Positions 18,382 to 26,850 of a stretch of DNA of 64,000 nt are shown here, one piece after another. The translations under genes and the position numbers were made by a program. Origin of the DNA: Halodesulfovibrio sp. MK-HDV. GTDB taxonomy: Bacteria; Desulfobacterota; Desulfovibrionia; Desulfovibrionales; Desulfovibrionaceae. The stretch covers positions 1-64,000 of the forward strand of contig NZ_WYDS01000017.1 in the NCBI RefSeq assembly GCF_009914765.1, written 5' to 3'. How positions within the stretch are numbered: position 1 is the first letter of the stretch; each line of letters starts with the position of its first letter. Below the pieces are notes generated by a model, which was not told the DNA's origin, did not search any database, and saw only the letters and a list, made by a program, of their open reading frames with translations.

Positions 18382-18420
18382 AAAAAGCTCTTAATTCGAA
18401 AGAATTAAGAGCTTTTTTTT
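18382..18420 (+). terminator. tRNA-Leu terminator; first copy of 33-base hairpin repeat
   Basis: aaaaagctcttaattcgaa continues as its complement and a nine-T run. The 33 bases 18382-18414 recur exactly at 19581-19613. Confidence 0.9.
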
Positions 18421-18616
18421 TACAATCACAATTTGGCCTCGTACTAAACCGCTGCATATTTAGTAATGGCAAGACTTACCTCTTTAGCCAAAGCTACGAT
18501 CTCCCCGAAAGAACATCCCTTATCCAAACAGCCTGTTCCGCCAGCATGCTTTCAAGAGTTGCTCTTTTCTCTCTGTACTTACCTCCGCCTTGGCTTGGCT
18601 ATTTATAAGTGGAAAT
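18421..18616. other. Intergenic stretch without a clear gene
   Basis: No full ORF is supportable. On the minus strand, 18444-18551 is open for 36 codons without a start and reads like a coding fragment (for example GCSFGEIVALAKEVSLAITK), possibly a remnant of a lost gene; this is weak. Confidence 0.3.
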
Positions 18617-18640
18617 AAAAAAAGGCCGGAAATCCCGGCC
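18617..18640 (-). terminator. Terminator of lipoprotein gene
   Basis: aaaaaaaggccgg-aaat-cccggcc: on the minus strand a GC-rich stem followed by a T run, a few bases after the lipoprotein stop codon. Confidence 0.8.
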
Positions 18641-18646
18641 TGATAT

Positions 18647-19246
18647 TTATTGAAATAACGCTTCTTTCTCTGAGTTTTTCTTAGTTTTTTCTAACACATT
18701 TTCAGAATTCAAAAGCAACGCTCTCATTTGTTCAACACCTGAATTTAGAACAAGAACATTAATTTCTCTTTCAGTTGCGGCAGAACTAAACCCTGACGCG
18801 TAGTAAAAGAAGCGTATTTTTAACCCACTAAGCTGCCCACCATCAACAGATGCAAATGTAAAAGCTAGCGAGCTAAAGGCTCCAATACCCAAGTCACAGC
18901 TCAATCGTCCCATTCGTTTATCAAGGCTTACTCGTTCTTTTTTAGCGGTCTTTCCCCATGCAATCGCTTTATCCAAAAAAACTATTAAGTCATCACGTTC
19001 GACAGTAACAGAAATTCGCTCACTCGTCCCTTTTCCACCAACGACTTGGATCTTTCCTTCGGGAGTAACGTAAAGTTCAACCTCGCCTGAGACTTGTTCG
19101 CCAATAGACGTCAAATTTCTTGCAATGGGCACTGCCCCGAGTCGGTGATTGAAAACGGCTCTACCACTTGCGTCAAACCCTTGCTTCATACAACCTGAAA
19201 TACCTAAAAGCATTACTACCAGTACAAAAAAAAGCTTCTTACCCAC
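18647..19246 (-). CDS. Putative lipoprotein, 199 aa
   Basis: I do not recognise a family. The N-terminus is a lipoprotein signal: GKKLFFVLVVMLLGISG followed by Cys19 (lipobox L-G-I-S-G-C type), so the mature protein should be lipid-anchored. The rest is rich in beta-type segments (SGEVELYVTPEGKIQVVGG, ERISVTVERDDLIVFLD) and ends in a charged, helical tail. The start is GTG 19246 with GGGGG six bases upstream. It lies alone between two exact copies of a 33-base hairpin next to tRNA-Leu, which makes acquisition by a small mobile element conceivable. Confidence 0.65.
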   Translation of the reverse strand: MGKKLFFVLVVMLLGISGCMKQGFDASGRAVFNHRLGAVPIARNLTSIGEQVSGEVELYVTPEGKIQVVGGKGTSERISVTVERDDLIVFLDKAIAWGKTAKKERVSLDKRMGRLSCDLGIGAFSSLAFTFASVDGGQLSGLKIRFFYYASGFSSAATEREINVLVLNSGVEQMRALLLNSENVLEKTKKNSEKEALFQ

Positions 19247-19580
19247 AACATACCCCCATTATTATTTTATTTAAAAAATGTTGCTATCAAAGTCAGTACT
19301 CGCAGGCAAGAGCAAGTTCACACTTACATATAGTTTCATGCAATATTTACACTATGTTATAAACGCGAAACGTAATCTAAGAAACGTAAGAGTAATTTTT
19401 TTTTAACTTCGATCAACTCTCATATTCCGCTAACATCATTCTATCTAAGGCAATTGTAGGCAGCTCAACGATGCAACAAGCACAATTGCTACAAAAATCA
19501 AAAGTGGATTCCTTTCATAGAGGAAGATAAGTAAAGATAAAAAAGTATTCTCAATCGAACATTTTACTCTCTCAAAAACT
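19247..19580. other. AT-rich intergenic region upstream of lipoprotein
   Basis: About 330 AT-rich bases between the lipoprotein start and the second copy of the hairpin repeat. It should hold the lipoprotein promoter; I see no gene in it. Confidence 0.5.
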
Positions 19581-19617
19581 AAAAAGCTCTTAATTCGAAA
19601 GAATTAAGAGCTTATTT
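19581..19617. terminator. Second copy of 33-base hairpin (terminator-like)
   Basis: Bases 19581-19613 are identical to 18382-18414 downstream of tRNA-Leu. No gene ends directly before it on the plus strand. Confidence 0.75.
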
Positions 19618-19658
19618 TTGTGCAAAAAATATTACGCACAACAACGCGAAAATTAAAT

Positions 19659-19695
19659 AAAAAAAAGGGTGGAGTTAAAAACTCCACCCTTTTTT
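19659..19695. terminator. Terminator of M23 peptidase gene
   Basis: aaaaagggtggagtt and aactccaccctttttt form a stem with long A and T runs, 83 bases after the peptidase stop on the minus strand. Confidence 0.85.
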
Positions 19696-19777
19696 ATTTC
19701 ACGAAAGGTAGTGATGCATGGACTGCGAAGTCACATCAAAGATGCAGAAACTTCATGCGCATGCCCAACTCTAAAAG

Positions 19778-21112
19778 CTACGCAGCGTTTTCGACGACCA
19801 GCTTAGGTGTCTGAGCTGTCTTGCTTGGATTCAGCAATTTGGCTTTTTCTTTCAGAATAACAATTTGAGCTTTGGTAGCCTTTGGTGCACGCGGGTTGGT
19901 TGCTCTAGTAGGGTTGATGTACTTGCCGTTCTTTCTCATACGGAAATCAAGATGTGGCCCGGTAGAAAGTCCCGTTGAACCAACGTAAGCGATAGTCTGT
20001 CCCTGTTTAACCTTTTTACCGACTCTCATGCCTTTGGCGAAGCGGTTCAGGTGTAAGTAAGCAGACTCATACCCGTTGCTGTGGCGAATTTTTACATACT
20101 TACCAGCCCCTCTGCTACGAGCAACTTTGATAACTTTACCGTTACCAATAGCGGAAACAGGTGTACCGCGCGGGGCAGCGTAATCAACTCCGTGGTGCGG
20201 TCGGTATGTCTTGAGGATTGGGTGCAGGCGTCTGTTGGTATACTTGGAAGAAATACGGGTAAACTTGAGTGGTGCTTTTAAGAACGCACGACGCAAGTTT
20301 TTGCCTTCAGCAGTATAGTACTGCGTAAAGCCATCCTTATCTTTCATGTAATACCCTTCATGCTCGTTACCCTGATTCACAAATCGGGCAGCAAGGATGT
20401 CGCCGTAGCCTTGGAATTTTCCCTCACGGAATCGTTTTTCCACAACAACTGTAAAGTTATCGTTTTTGCGAATATCGCGGATAAAGTCGATTTCCCAACC
20501 GAAGATGTCACCAATACGAACAGCAAGTGATGCTTTTTCACCAGTGGCAGTTAATGCCTCATACAAGCTGGACGTAATTACGCCGTAAACTCGTTCAGTG
20601 ATGACGTCGTATTTAATGTCTTTGCGTTCAGCCGCAAAGCCGTCTTCAGTTTTTGCTACAGAAAGGTATTGATCGTTATCGATCTCGTATTCAAATCTTG
20701 TGAATTCTCCGTCGGTGGTAACGACTCTATATGGACGTCCTCGACGAAGCTTGGTGAGACGGAATGCTTTATCAGTTGCAGATGCAAGCTGATACACGTC
20801 CGCTTTGGAAAGCCATTTGTTCAGAATGGTAGAGGCTGTTGCGCCTTTTCCAATTTTCCCGCTGAACACATCCACTACAGGCTGTGGAATTGGCGCCGGT
20901 TCCGGCTTGGCCTGAACCTGTGTCGCTGAAGCCACTAGTGCTTCCGGTGTTACCTCAGAAGTTGCGACAGGAGTGGTGCTTTCGATTTCGTTCTGAGCGG
21001 TCTGTTCATTTTGCGATGGTGTTAATGATAGATAGGCTGTTGCAACGACTAAAACGACTGCAACAACAAGCAAGCATACTTTTTTTACATTTATTTTCTG
21101 CTGAATAGACAT
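19778..21112 (-). CDS. M23 family metallopeptidase, membrane-anchored
   Basis: A 444-residue murein endopeptidase of the MepM/YebA type, acting on peptidoglycan cross-links in the periplasm. Residues about 11-30 form an N-terminal membrane anchor, followed by a Pro/Glu-rich linker. A middle region (GYGDILAARFVNQGNEHEGY, residues about 235-255) is typical of these proteins. The C-terminal LytM domain has HPILKTYRPHHGVDYAAPRG with the zinc His and Asp, SAYLHLNRF, and GPHLDFRM, where the usual H-L-H motif reads H-L-D, a visible departure from the normal third zinc ligand region. That change could mean lowered or lost catalysis. It is monocistronic. Confidence 0.88.
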   Translation of the reverse strand: MSIQQKINVKKVCLLVVAVVLVVATAYLSLTPSQNEQTAQNEIESTTPVATSEVTPEALVASATQVQAKPEPAPIPQPVVDVFSGKIGKGATASTILNKWLSKADVYQLASATDKAFRLTKLRRGRPYRVVTTDGEFTRFEYEIDNDQYLSVAKTEDGFAAERKDIKYDVITERVYGVITSSLYEALTATGEKASLAVRIGDIFGWEIDFIRDIRKNDNFTVVVEKRFREGKFQGYGDILAARFVNQGNEHEGYYMKDKDGFTQYYTAEGKNLRRAFLKAPLKFTRISSKYTNRRLHPILKTYRPHHGVDYAAPRGTPVSAIGNGKVIKVARSRGAGKYVKIRHSNGYESAYLHLNRFAKGMRVGKKVKQGQTIAYVGSTGLSTGPHLDFRMRKNGKYINPTRATNPRAPKATKAQIVILKEKAKLLNPSKTAQTPKLVVENAA

Positions 21113-21291
21113 ATAACCCTTACAAACGTTCTCAAATAGTTAGCACATTCCATATTATACACGGACTAATAAAGATCATCTGAAAAGGACTTTAGTCAAG
21201 CCCTTAGAAGGAACCAGTCCTAATAGTGCATAAGATTTTCAGAATTAATAATGAGTTCGCTAAACTAGAAACTGTAAAAATTTTAAACAAA

Positions 21292-21834
21292 TTACGGTTT
21301 AAGAAGCATGTAGTCCACAGGATTGTCCGGACACCGCCAACCGCATTCCAAAAAAGTAGCTAGAACAAGCGGTAAGGTGATCAGAATCATAAACCCGAAA
21401 CCAATATGGACGATCTTGTCGTTATACGGCGGAGTATCAAGCGGTGACCATGCATCTTCTATAAGTAACAATAGTGCAGTTACAACAAGCGCAATGAAGA
21501 AGATGAGGGATGACCATGTATACAGATGCATACCGAAAACGGGGGCTCCATAATTTCCTGAGCCGGGAATGATATGCAAAAGAACCTGCCGTACGCTTAC
21601 AGCAATGCCGAACAAGGCAAACATGAGAGTAACGGATAGATGGCGTGGTCTGATTCCAAACCGTAAATTAAGAAGCGGCCCCATTGCCAATCCGAGCATT
21701 GCATAGCGCTGAAGAATACACAGCGGACATGGCAGATCGCCAACTATGAACTGAACGGAAAGAGAGCCGCACATGACAACGGCGACCATCAGTAACAGGA
21801 CTAAATTGATCTTGCGCGCGAGTTCTGGATGCAT
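21292..21834 (-). CDS. DsbB-like disulfide bond formation protein
   Basis: A 180-residue inner-membrane protein with about five hydrophobic helices. The first redox pair C36-P-L-C39 lies just after helix 1, on the periplasmic side, as in DsbB, which passes electrons from DsbA to quinone. The loop that holds the second Cys pair in E. coli DsbB has no cysteine. Instead a C164-x3-C168 pair sits after the last helix, predicted periplasmic if the N-terminus is inside. So this is a divergent DsbB with a relocated second pair, or a different thiol oxidoreductase. It lies eight bases downstream of a 51-codon membrane protein gene on the same strand. Confidence 0.8.
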   Translation of the reverse strand: MHPELARKINLVLLLMVAVVMCGSLSVQFIVGDLPCPLCILQRYAMLGLAMGPLLNLRFGIRPRHLSVTLMFALFGIAVSVRQVLLHIIPGSGNYGAPVFGMHLYTWSSLIFFIALVVTALLLLIEDAWSPLDTPPYNDKIVHIGFGFMILITLPLVLATFLECGWRCPDNPVDYMLLKP

Positions 21835-21842
21835 ACGCCCGC

Positions 21843-21998
21843 CTACAGGTTAATGTTTAACGAATCTGTAGCGTGAGTCATAAACCAAATGATCGCGAGA
21901 ATGATTGAAGAAATAGTAACGTAGATCGCGCCCATCCGATGCCCATACCACCCAATACACATTGCCAATATTAGTAATAAAAATAGAATAGTACTCAT
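21843..21998 (-). CDS. Small membrane protein upstream of DsbB-like gene, 51 aa
   Basis: The frame begins MSTILFLLLILAMCIGWYGH and ends THATDSLNINL. It has two hydrophobic segments and almost no soluble part. It ends eight bases before the DsbB-like start codon, so the two are almost certainly coexpressed. Small DUF5993-type membrane proteins are known next to DsbB-family genes, and this may be one, from memory. No strong ribosome binding site is visible before ATG 21998. It may stabilise or assist the DsbB-like protein; that is inference from position. Confidence 0.65.
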   Translation of the reverse strand: MSTILFLLLILAMCIGWYGHRMGAIYVTISSIILAIIWFMTHATDSLNINL

Positions 21999-22092
21999 AA
22001 CGGCAGTGTATTGGAGGCTGGGCTGTAGTGCTAAGATTATTTTTTAAAAAAGCACTATTTTTCTCGGATGATGCGTTGTTTTTTTACGTAAT

Positions 22093-23514
22093 TTAAGCGT
22101 CTGTACTCTTGGGTGTGGTGTTGTACATAGCTGAATCCTTCTGCGCAGAAAGACTGGCAAAGGAACACGCAACGCCGATTGCGCTGATAACAGTAAAGAT
22201 AGCAAAGCCTGTTTGCATGGATGAAATAAACGCTTCTGGAGCGGCAGAAACAGATTTACTACCCATAAACATGCTTAGAATAAATGAAATGGAAGACATT
22301 GCTGTAAGCATACCGAGGGTACGCATTGTGGCGGAAAGACTTGCGGCAACGCCGTAGTGCCTTGGCTCCACACAATTCATAATTACTGTAAGGTTCGGTG
22401 ATGAGAAGAATGAGAAACCAAGCCCGAGTAATACCAAAATGACCATCAGAGTTCCGATGCTTGTAGCCGCCGTAACTGTGGCGCAAATGCCAAGTGCAAC
22501 AGTACAAAGCGAGAGTCCGATAATCACTAATTTTCCAGGATTAATCTTATCTGAAAGAGCTCCGGCAAAAGGTGACAATACAGCCATAATCACGGGCTGA
22601 ATCACAAGAATCATACCCGCATACTGTGGAGAGACACCTTTAATCTGCTGCAAATACAAACTGAAAAAGAACGTTACGCCAAATGAAGCTGCGTAGTTCA
22701 TAAGCAAAACAATACTGCTTAAAGAAAATGTACGATTCTGCTTCAAGAGCGGAACATTGAGGATAGGATGCTTTGCTTTTGATTCCCAAAAAATGAATCC
22801 GCAAAGCCCGATGACTCCGGCTACGAACAGAACAGGGAAAATCCCACCCGCTCGCATATGAGTGACGCCTGTCATCGCCATGCAAATTGCTGCCGCATAC
22901 ATGATGCTGCCCGCCCAATCGAACGGAGCACCTTTTGCGCCAAACCATTCCCCGTGCAAACGAGTAAAAGTAAGCCACAACGCAGCAAGCTGAAGCGGCA
23001 GAGCACCCCAGAAAATCCAACGCCAGTCAGCATATTGGATAATAAAACCCGTAATCGTAGGGCTCGCAGAAAGTCCCATATACACTGATGCTGCCACAAT
23101 CCCCATCGCCTTTCCCCGCACTTCAGGCGGAACAACAGACGAAATAATGGCAATACTAGTCGTTGCAACAAGCGCAGAGCCTGCACCCTGTACGAAACGC
23201 AAAAGAATCAGCGATTCCATAGTCGGTGCCAGCGCAATGAAAAATGTTGCGCAAATGAATACTGAAAGTCCGGTCAAAAAAACTTTTTTTCGACCATGAA
23301 TGTCTGCAAAGCGTCCTGCAGGCAGCATTAAAATACCACCAGCCAGAATGTACGCCATCTCAACAAGGCCAAGCTGAAATGCTCCAGCTGAAAATTCTTT
23401 GCCTATTGCAGGCAAAGCTACACCTACAGCCGACATCATAAATGGTGTCAAAAACTGTACGGCAGCAACGATGAACGTTGCTGCCGCTGGTGATACTGTT
23501 TTAGTTTTGGTCAT
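22093..23514 (-). CDS. MFS transporter, DHA2 (drug:H+ antiporter) type
   Basis: A 473-residue inner-membrane efflux-type transporter. It begins with helix 1 (ATFIVAAVQFLTPFMMSAVG) and shows the family loop GRFADIHGRKKVFLTG (motif A, G-x3-D-x-x-G-R-K) and RFVQGAGSALVATTSIAII (motif B/C region). Thirteen to fourteen hydrophobic segments fit the DHA2 group (EmrB/QacA). It lies 39 bases downstream of a MarR-type gene, a common regulator-pump pair, so export of an inhibitor sensed by MarR is likely. The substrate is unknown. Confidence 0.9.
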   Translation of the reverse strand: MTKTKTVSPAAATFIVAAVQFLTPFMMSAVGVALPAIGKEFSAGAFQLGLVEMAYILAGGILMLPAGRFADIHGRKKVFLTGLSVFICATFFIALAPTMESLILLRFVQGAGSALVATTSIAIISSVVPPEVRGKAMGIVAASVYMGLSASPTITGFIIQYADWRWIFWGALPLQLAALWLTFTRLHGEWFGAKGAPFDWAGSIMYAAAICMAMTGVTHMRAGGIFPVLFVAGVIGLCGFIFWESKAKHPILNVPLLKQNRTFSLSSIVLLMNYAASFGVTFFFSLYLQQIKGVSPQYAGMILVIQPVIMAVLSPFAGALSDKINPGKLVIIGLSLCTVALGICATVTAATSIGTLMVILVLLGLGFSFFSSPNLTVIMNCVEPRHYGVAASLSATMRTLGMLTAMSSISFILSMFMGSKSVSAAPEAFISSMQTGFAIFTVISAIGVACSFASLSAQKDSAMYNTTPKSTDA

Positions 23515-23553
23515 CAGTCCTCCCCAATCAGAATAGTGTGTCTAGCAAGTAAA

Positions 23554-23994
23554 TTATGCAGTAAGGCCGTGTTCACAGATCTTTGCTAAAAGATCTGCAA
23601 GTATCTTCTGCTCTTCCGTGGTCAACGGCGCGAGCACTTCGTGCGTTGCTTCTCGTAACGATGATCGAAGCTCGCCTTTAATCCAGTTCGCTTTATCTGT
23701 AGCGGAAACGAGCTTCTGTCTTCGGTTTTTAGGGTTAACTTTTCGCTTAACAAACCCTTTAAGTTCCAATTGTTCTACAGCGCGAGCAGTCGCTGCAGGG
23801 TCAATGAAAAGGGATTTAGATAATGCATCCTGCGTCATCGGCTCTTTGTTGTGCAGAATTTCCATTAAAAATGGTACCTGCCCATAGGTAATGCCGTACT
23901 GAGAAATTTTCTCTTTGGCCTTTGCAGCCTGCATGCGATTGGTCATCGCCACTGCATATCCCAATGGAAACTGTTCATCTTGAAAGCGGTTCAT
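23554..23994 (-). CDS. MarR family transcriptional regulator
   Basis: A 146-residue winged-helix regulator. The helix-turn-helix is in MTQDALSKSLFIDPAATARA followed by VEQLELKGFVKRKVNPKNRR (recognition helix and wing with the D/N-x-R motif). I use ATG 23994 (MNRFQDEQF): GGGGGAG lies just upstream and the length is then typical. A longer frame to 24072 is open but lacks a ribosome binding site. It precedes the MFS pump gene and probably represses the pair until an inhibitor binds. A perfect 10-base inverted repeat lies 76-145 bases upstream. Confidence 0.88.
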   Translation of the reverse strand: MNRFQDEQFPLGYAVAMTNRMQAAKAKEKISQYGITYGQVPFLMEILHNKEPMTQDALSKSLFIDPAATARAVEQLELKGFVKRKVNPKNRRQKLVSATDKANWIKGELRSSLREATHEVLAPLTTEEQKILADLLAKICEHGLTA

Positions 23995-24069
23995 TGCTCC
24001 CCCTGTCTCTTTGAGAATAGGATCGAATTGTCGTATCAACTGTTGATCTGTCAATAAAGGAAAAGGATT

Positions 24070-24139
24070 CATGCGTCAATGGACCTCACCCTCATTTATA
24101 ATGCAGCTAACGTACAATCAATTGAATCCTTGACGCATG
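24070..24139. promoter_or_regulatory. Widely spaced inverted repeat in marR-hemW gap
   Basis: CATGCGTCAA at 24070-24079 and TTGACGCATG at 24130-24139 are perfect complements 50 bases apart, between divergent marR and hemW. It could be a regulator's paired half-sites; this is inference. Confidence 0.35.
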
Positions 24140-24167
24140 GAGCGCCTATCCCTACTTTCAACCCGTT

Positions 24168-25310
24168 ATGTTGCTATACCTACATGTCCCTTTCTGCCGC
24201 AGTAAATGCGGCTACTGTGCGTTTCATTCTCAAGTACCGGATGAGAACGCTGTACAGGTGTATCTGGATGCATTGATGCGCGAAATCGCCCTCTGGGGTG
24301 ACAGGCTCGGCAATGTTCCGGTGGAAACCATCTTTTTTGGTGGCGGCACGCCTTCCATACTCCCTTCCAAAGCCATAGGCACAATCCTCAACAGACTTGC
24401 CAAAACCTTTGCCATCAATAACGGGGCAGAGATCAGCATGGAAGCGAATCCCGAATCAGCAGTTCGGGACACTTTCCTACACGATGTTCGCAGCTCCGGC
24501 ATTAACAGGCTCAGCCTCGGCATTCAGAGTCTGAACCGCGACTTGCTGCACACCTTAGGCAGGCCGCACTCCGCCAAACAGGCAATTCAAGCCGTTGAAC
24601 TTGCCCGCCAAAGCGGATTCGGCAACATAAACGTAGATTTCATCTGGGGATTACCGGGACAGCGCATCAAACACTGGCTCGAAGAACTGAAAGAAATTGC
24701 GAAGCTGGGACCGGATCATCTCTCCTGTTACAGCCTCACAATCGAAGAAAACACGCCATTCGAACTTGCTCACGACGACGGAAATCTTGAACTGCCATCT
24801 GACGACGATCAGAGTAAAATGTTTCTGTACGGATCAGATTTCTTAGAGCTTCAAGGCTATGCACACTACGAAATTTCCAATTTCGCGCGCATGGGCTTTC
24901 AGTGCCGTCACAACCTCGGCTACTGGGAAGGCGCAGACTATCTGGGACTCGGGCCTTCAGCCGTCTCAACAATAAATAGCCAGCGATGGGGAAACACAAA
25001 AGACCTCGCAGCCTACGCAGAACAAGCCACAAGCGGTCAACTCGGCGACAACGCAGAGACTCTGACACCGCATGAACGTATGCAGGAACTCATCATGCTG
25101 CGCCTGCGAACAGCACGCGGACTACGCCTTGCTGCTTACAAAGAGCTCACTGGCAGAAGTTTTATGGAAGATTTTCGGCCTATGATTACAGCGTTGCACC
25201 AGCACCGTTTAGTTAAAATTCGTAATGGTTATTTGAACCTTACGAAACGCGGCATGTTGGTCTCCAACACCATCATTGAGAACCTGTTCGAAGCTATGGA
25301 CCGCATCTAG
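24168..25310 (+). CDS. hemW: Radical SAM heme chaperone HemW
   Basis: A 380-residue protein of the HemW (formerly HemN-like) family, which binds heme and a [4Fe-4S] cluster and delivers heme to respiratory proteins; it is not a coproporphyrinogen oxidase. The N-terminus has C10-x3-C14-x2-C17 in HVPFCRSKCGYC, with the fourth HemW cysteine absent as usual. Further motifs are FFGGGTPSILPS, EISMEANPES, GIQSLNRDLLHTLGR and NVDFIWGLPGQ. The C-terminal winged domain includes RTARGLRL. It fits an organism with cytochrome bd and many c-type cytochromes. Confidence 0.9.
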   Translation: MLLYLHVPFCRSKCGYCAFHSQVPDENAVQVYLDALMREIALWGDRLGNVPVETIFFGGGTPSILPSKAIGTILNRLAKTFAINNGAEISMEANPESAVRDTFLHDVRSSGINRLSLGIQSLNRDLLHTLGRPHSAKQAIQAVELARQSGFGNINVDFIWGLPGQRIKHWLEELKEIAKLGPDHLSCYSLTIEENTPFELAHDDGNLELPSDDDQSKMFLYGSDFLELQGYAHYEISNFARMGFQCRHNLGYWEGADYLGLGPSAVSTINSQRWGNTKDLAAYAEQATSGQLGDNAETLTPHERMQELIMLRLRTARGLRLAAYKELTGRSFMEDFRPMITALHQHRLVKIRNGYLNLTKRGMLVSNTIIENLFEAMDRI

Positions 25311-25358
25311 TATTTGAAGCATTGACTTTCTAGATGGTAGTATTACTCTAAGTCCTCA

Positions 25359-25374
25359 GCCCGAAGCCTCGGGC
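25359..25374 (+). other. Short hairpin before exoprotein gene
   Basis: gcccgaagcctcgggc forms a six-pair stem about 25 bases before the phospholipase-like start codon. It lacks a T run, so leader or attenuator function is only possible. Confidence 0.35.
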
Positions 25375-25396
25375 GCTTTATGAGGGGTGGAGTTCT

Positions 25397-26287
25397 ATGA
25401 AAAAATGTTTGGTACTGGCGGCAATCGCTGCCTTTGCTTTTGTTTTGCTTCCTGAACCTGCGTACGCGTGGGGGCCGGGAGTTCATATTTCTATAGCTGA
25501 ATGGCTTCTTTCCAACCTTACTCTTCTTCCTGCATCAGTCGCACACACCATCGCATCACACAAAGACGCATTTAAATACGGCGCACTTTCCGCTGACATA
25601 TTCATCGGAAAAGGCAGCACAGTCGTTCCCGGTCACAGTCACAACTGGGAGACAGGCTTTACGCTTCTGGAAAATGTTCAAAGTCCCAAACTGCGTTCAT
25701 ACGCCTTCGGGTACCTTTCGCATCTTGCAGCAGACGTCGTAGCACACAACAACTACGTTCCAAGCCTCATGTCAGGAGCACCAACCTCCGGCAAACTCGG
25801 ACACGTATACATCGAAGCACAAGCAGACCGCATGGTTCGCTGGAACAGCAACAGTGTACGTGGCTTATTTAAAATTTCCTGCACCGATCATGATTGTGAG
25901 CTGCTCGCAGCCACAAACAAAACGAAAAGTGGTTTTGCTTTCCGTAAACAAGTGTTCCGCAGCAGCGTAGCCCTATGCGGCGCGTACCCGTGGAAGAGTT
26001 CGCTCAAGCTTATTCATCACACAATGCCCGGAGCAGCAGACCGCAAATACTTACAGTCCATGATCGATGCCAGTGCCCGGTCAGTAATCAACATCCTTTC
26101 GCTGCACGACAAGTCAGCCGTTATAGGTGTAGATCCAATCGGAGCAGTCGCGCTAGCGAACTCAAAAGGACTTTGTGCAGGGGCACCAATCATCCCCAGA
26201 CGCAACCCTTTTCCGCTCGTTTTCCCGTTAGACAAACGGGTATCAACCTTGCCTAAGCTACAAGTTTCGCATCGCATCTTGCTTTAA
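25397..26287 (+). CDS. Zinc-dependent phospholipase C-like secreted protein
   Basis: A 296-residue protein of the zinc-dependent phospholipase C / S1-P1 nuclease fold. A signal peptide of about 24 residues ends AYA, and the mature chain would start with Trp25-Gly, the residue whose amino group binds zinc in this fold (WGPGVHIS with His30). Further candidate ligands are in KYGALSADIF, GHSHNWETG and GYLSHLAADVVAHNNY. It is thus probably exported and may cleave phospholipids or another phosphodiester; the substrate is unknown. GGGGTGGAG before the ATG is a strong ribosome binding site. It follows hemW but after a gap with a hairpin. Confidence 0.75.
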   Translation: MKKCLVLAAIAAFAFVLLPEPAYAWGPGVHISIAEWLLSNLTLLPASVAHTIASHKDAFKYGALSADIFIGKGSTVVPGHSHNWETGFTLLENVQSPKLRSYAFGYLSHLAADVVAHNNYVPSLMSGAPTSGKLGHVYIEAQADRMVRWNSNSVRGLFKISCTDHDCELLAATNKTKSGFAFRKQVFRSSVALCGAYPWKSSLKLIHHTMPGAADRKYLQSMIDASARSVINILSLHDKSAVIGVDPIGAVALANSKGLCAGAPIIPRRNPFPLVFPLDKRVSTLPKLQVSHRILL

Positions 26288-26345
26288 CACGCGGCTTCGG
26301 TAATTTTTTTTTGAGCGGGGCCTTTGGTAGCCCTGCGGGGCTTTT

Positions 26346-26567
26346 GTCTCCGACGGCTGGGCTGAAACTTTTTGGAAAAAGTTTCCCCCAGACCCGTTAC
26401 ACTCTCTTCGTCCGTACAACTCGAAGATTCGTTAACGGTCAAAGGCCTTCAAAATTTTTTTATTATCGATGGCAGCACGTTTTTTTACGCTGCATCGCGG
26501 CGTATACATTATTACCGTTAATACAATAAAAAAAGGGCTGTCCTTCATATGAAGGACAGCCCTTTTT
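26346..26567. repeat. Palindromic intergenic element, copy 4 (left half plus terminator)
   Basis: It begins gtctccgacggctgggctga, continues with aaactttttggaaaaagttt (a small palindrome), cccccagacccgttacactc and a ggtcaaaggccttc-type block, and ends in the shared terminator at 26529-26567. The right half is missing where the next convergent gene ends at 26587. Confidence 0.8.
26529..26567. terminator. Bidirectional terminator (family hairpin)
   Basis: Same 19-base-pair hairpin as at 2441-2478, with A and T runs, between convergent genes. Confidence 0.9.
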
Positions 26568-26586
26568 GCTATTCAAATCAATAAAT

Positions 26587-26850
26587 TTATTTGCGACGAG
26601 TCACGACATTCAACAACAAACGAGCAATAAACCAGGCGCTGCCGAAGAGTATTGCAAGCGCAAGAAAATAGAGCGGGGTACTCGCGGCAATTTCAGAATT
26701 ACGCAGCAAGGTTATGCCGCTAAAGATAATGGCAGCACTAATTACGAGCTGAAACAGATGATTCGAATCACGGATCACCTTACGTCGTTTGCTCATAAAA
26801 AAGCTCATGATCCAAACGATCACGAAAAAAAGTACTGCTATTTTAAACAT
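26587..26850 (-). CDS. Small membrane protein of unknown function, 87 aa
   Basis: Three hydrophobic stretches are seen: residues about 3-18, 33-49 and 59-80, separated by a basic segment SKRRKVIRDSNH. No family is recognised. Its start codon overlaps the end of the aldolase-like gene by eight bases, so it is the last gene of the trmN6 operon and probably translationally coupled. It may serve as a membrane partner of the upstream protein; that is only positional inference. Confidence 0.7.
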   Translation of the reverse strand: MFKIAVLFFVIVWIMSFFMSKRRKVIRDSNHLFQLVISAAIIFSGITLLRNSEIAASTPLYFLALAILFGSAWFIARLLLNVVTRRK

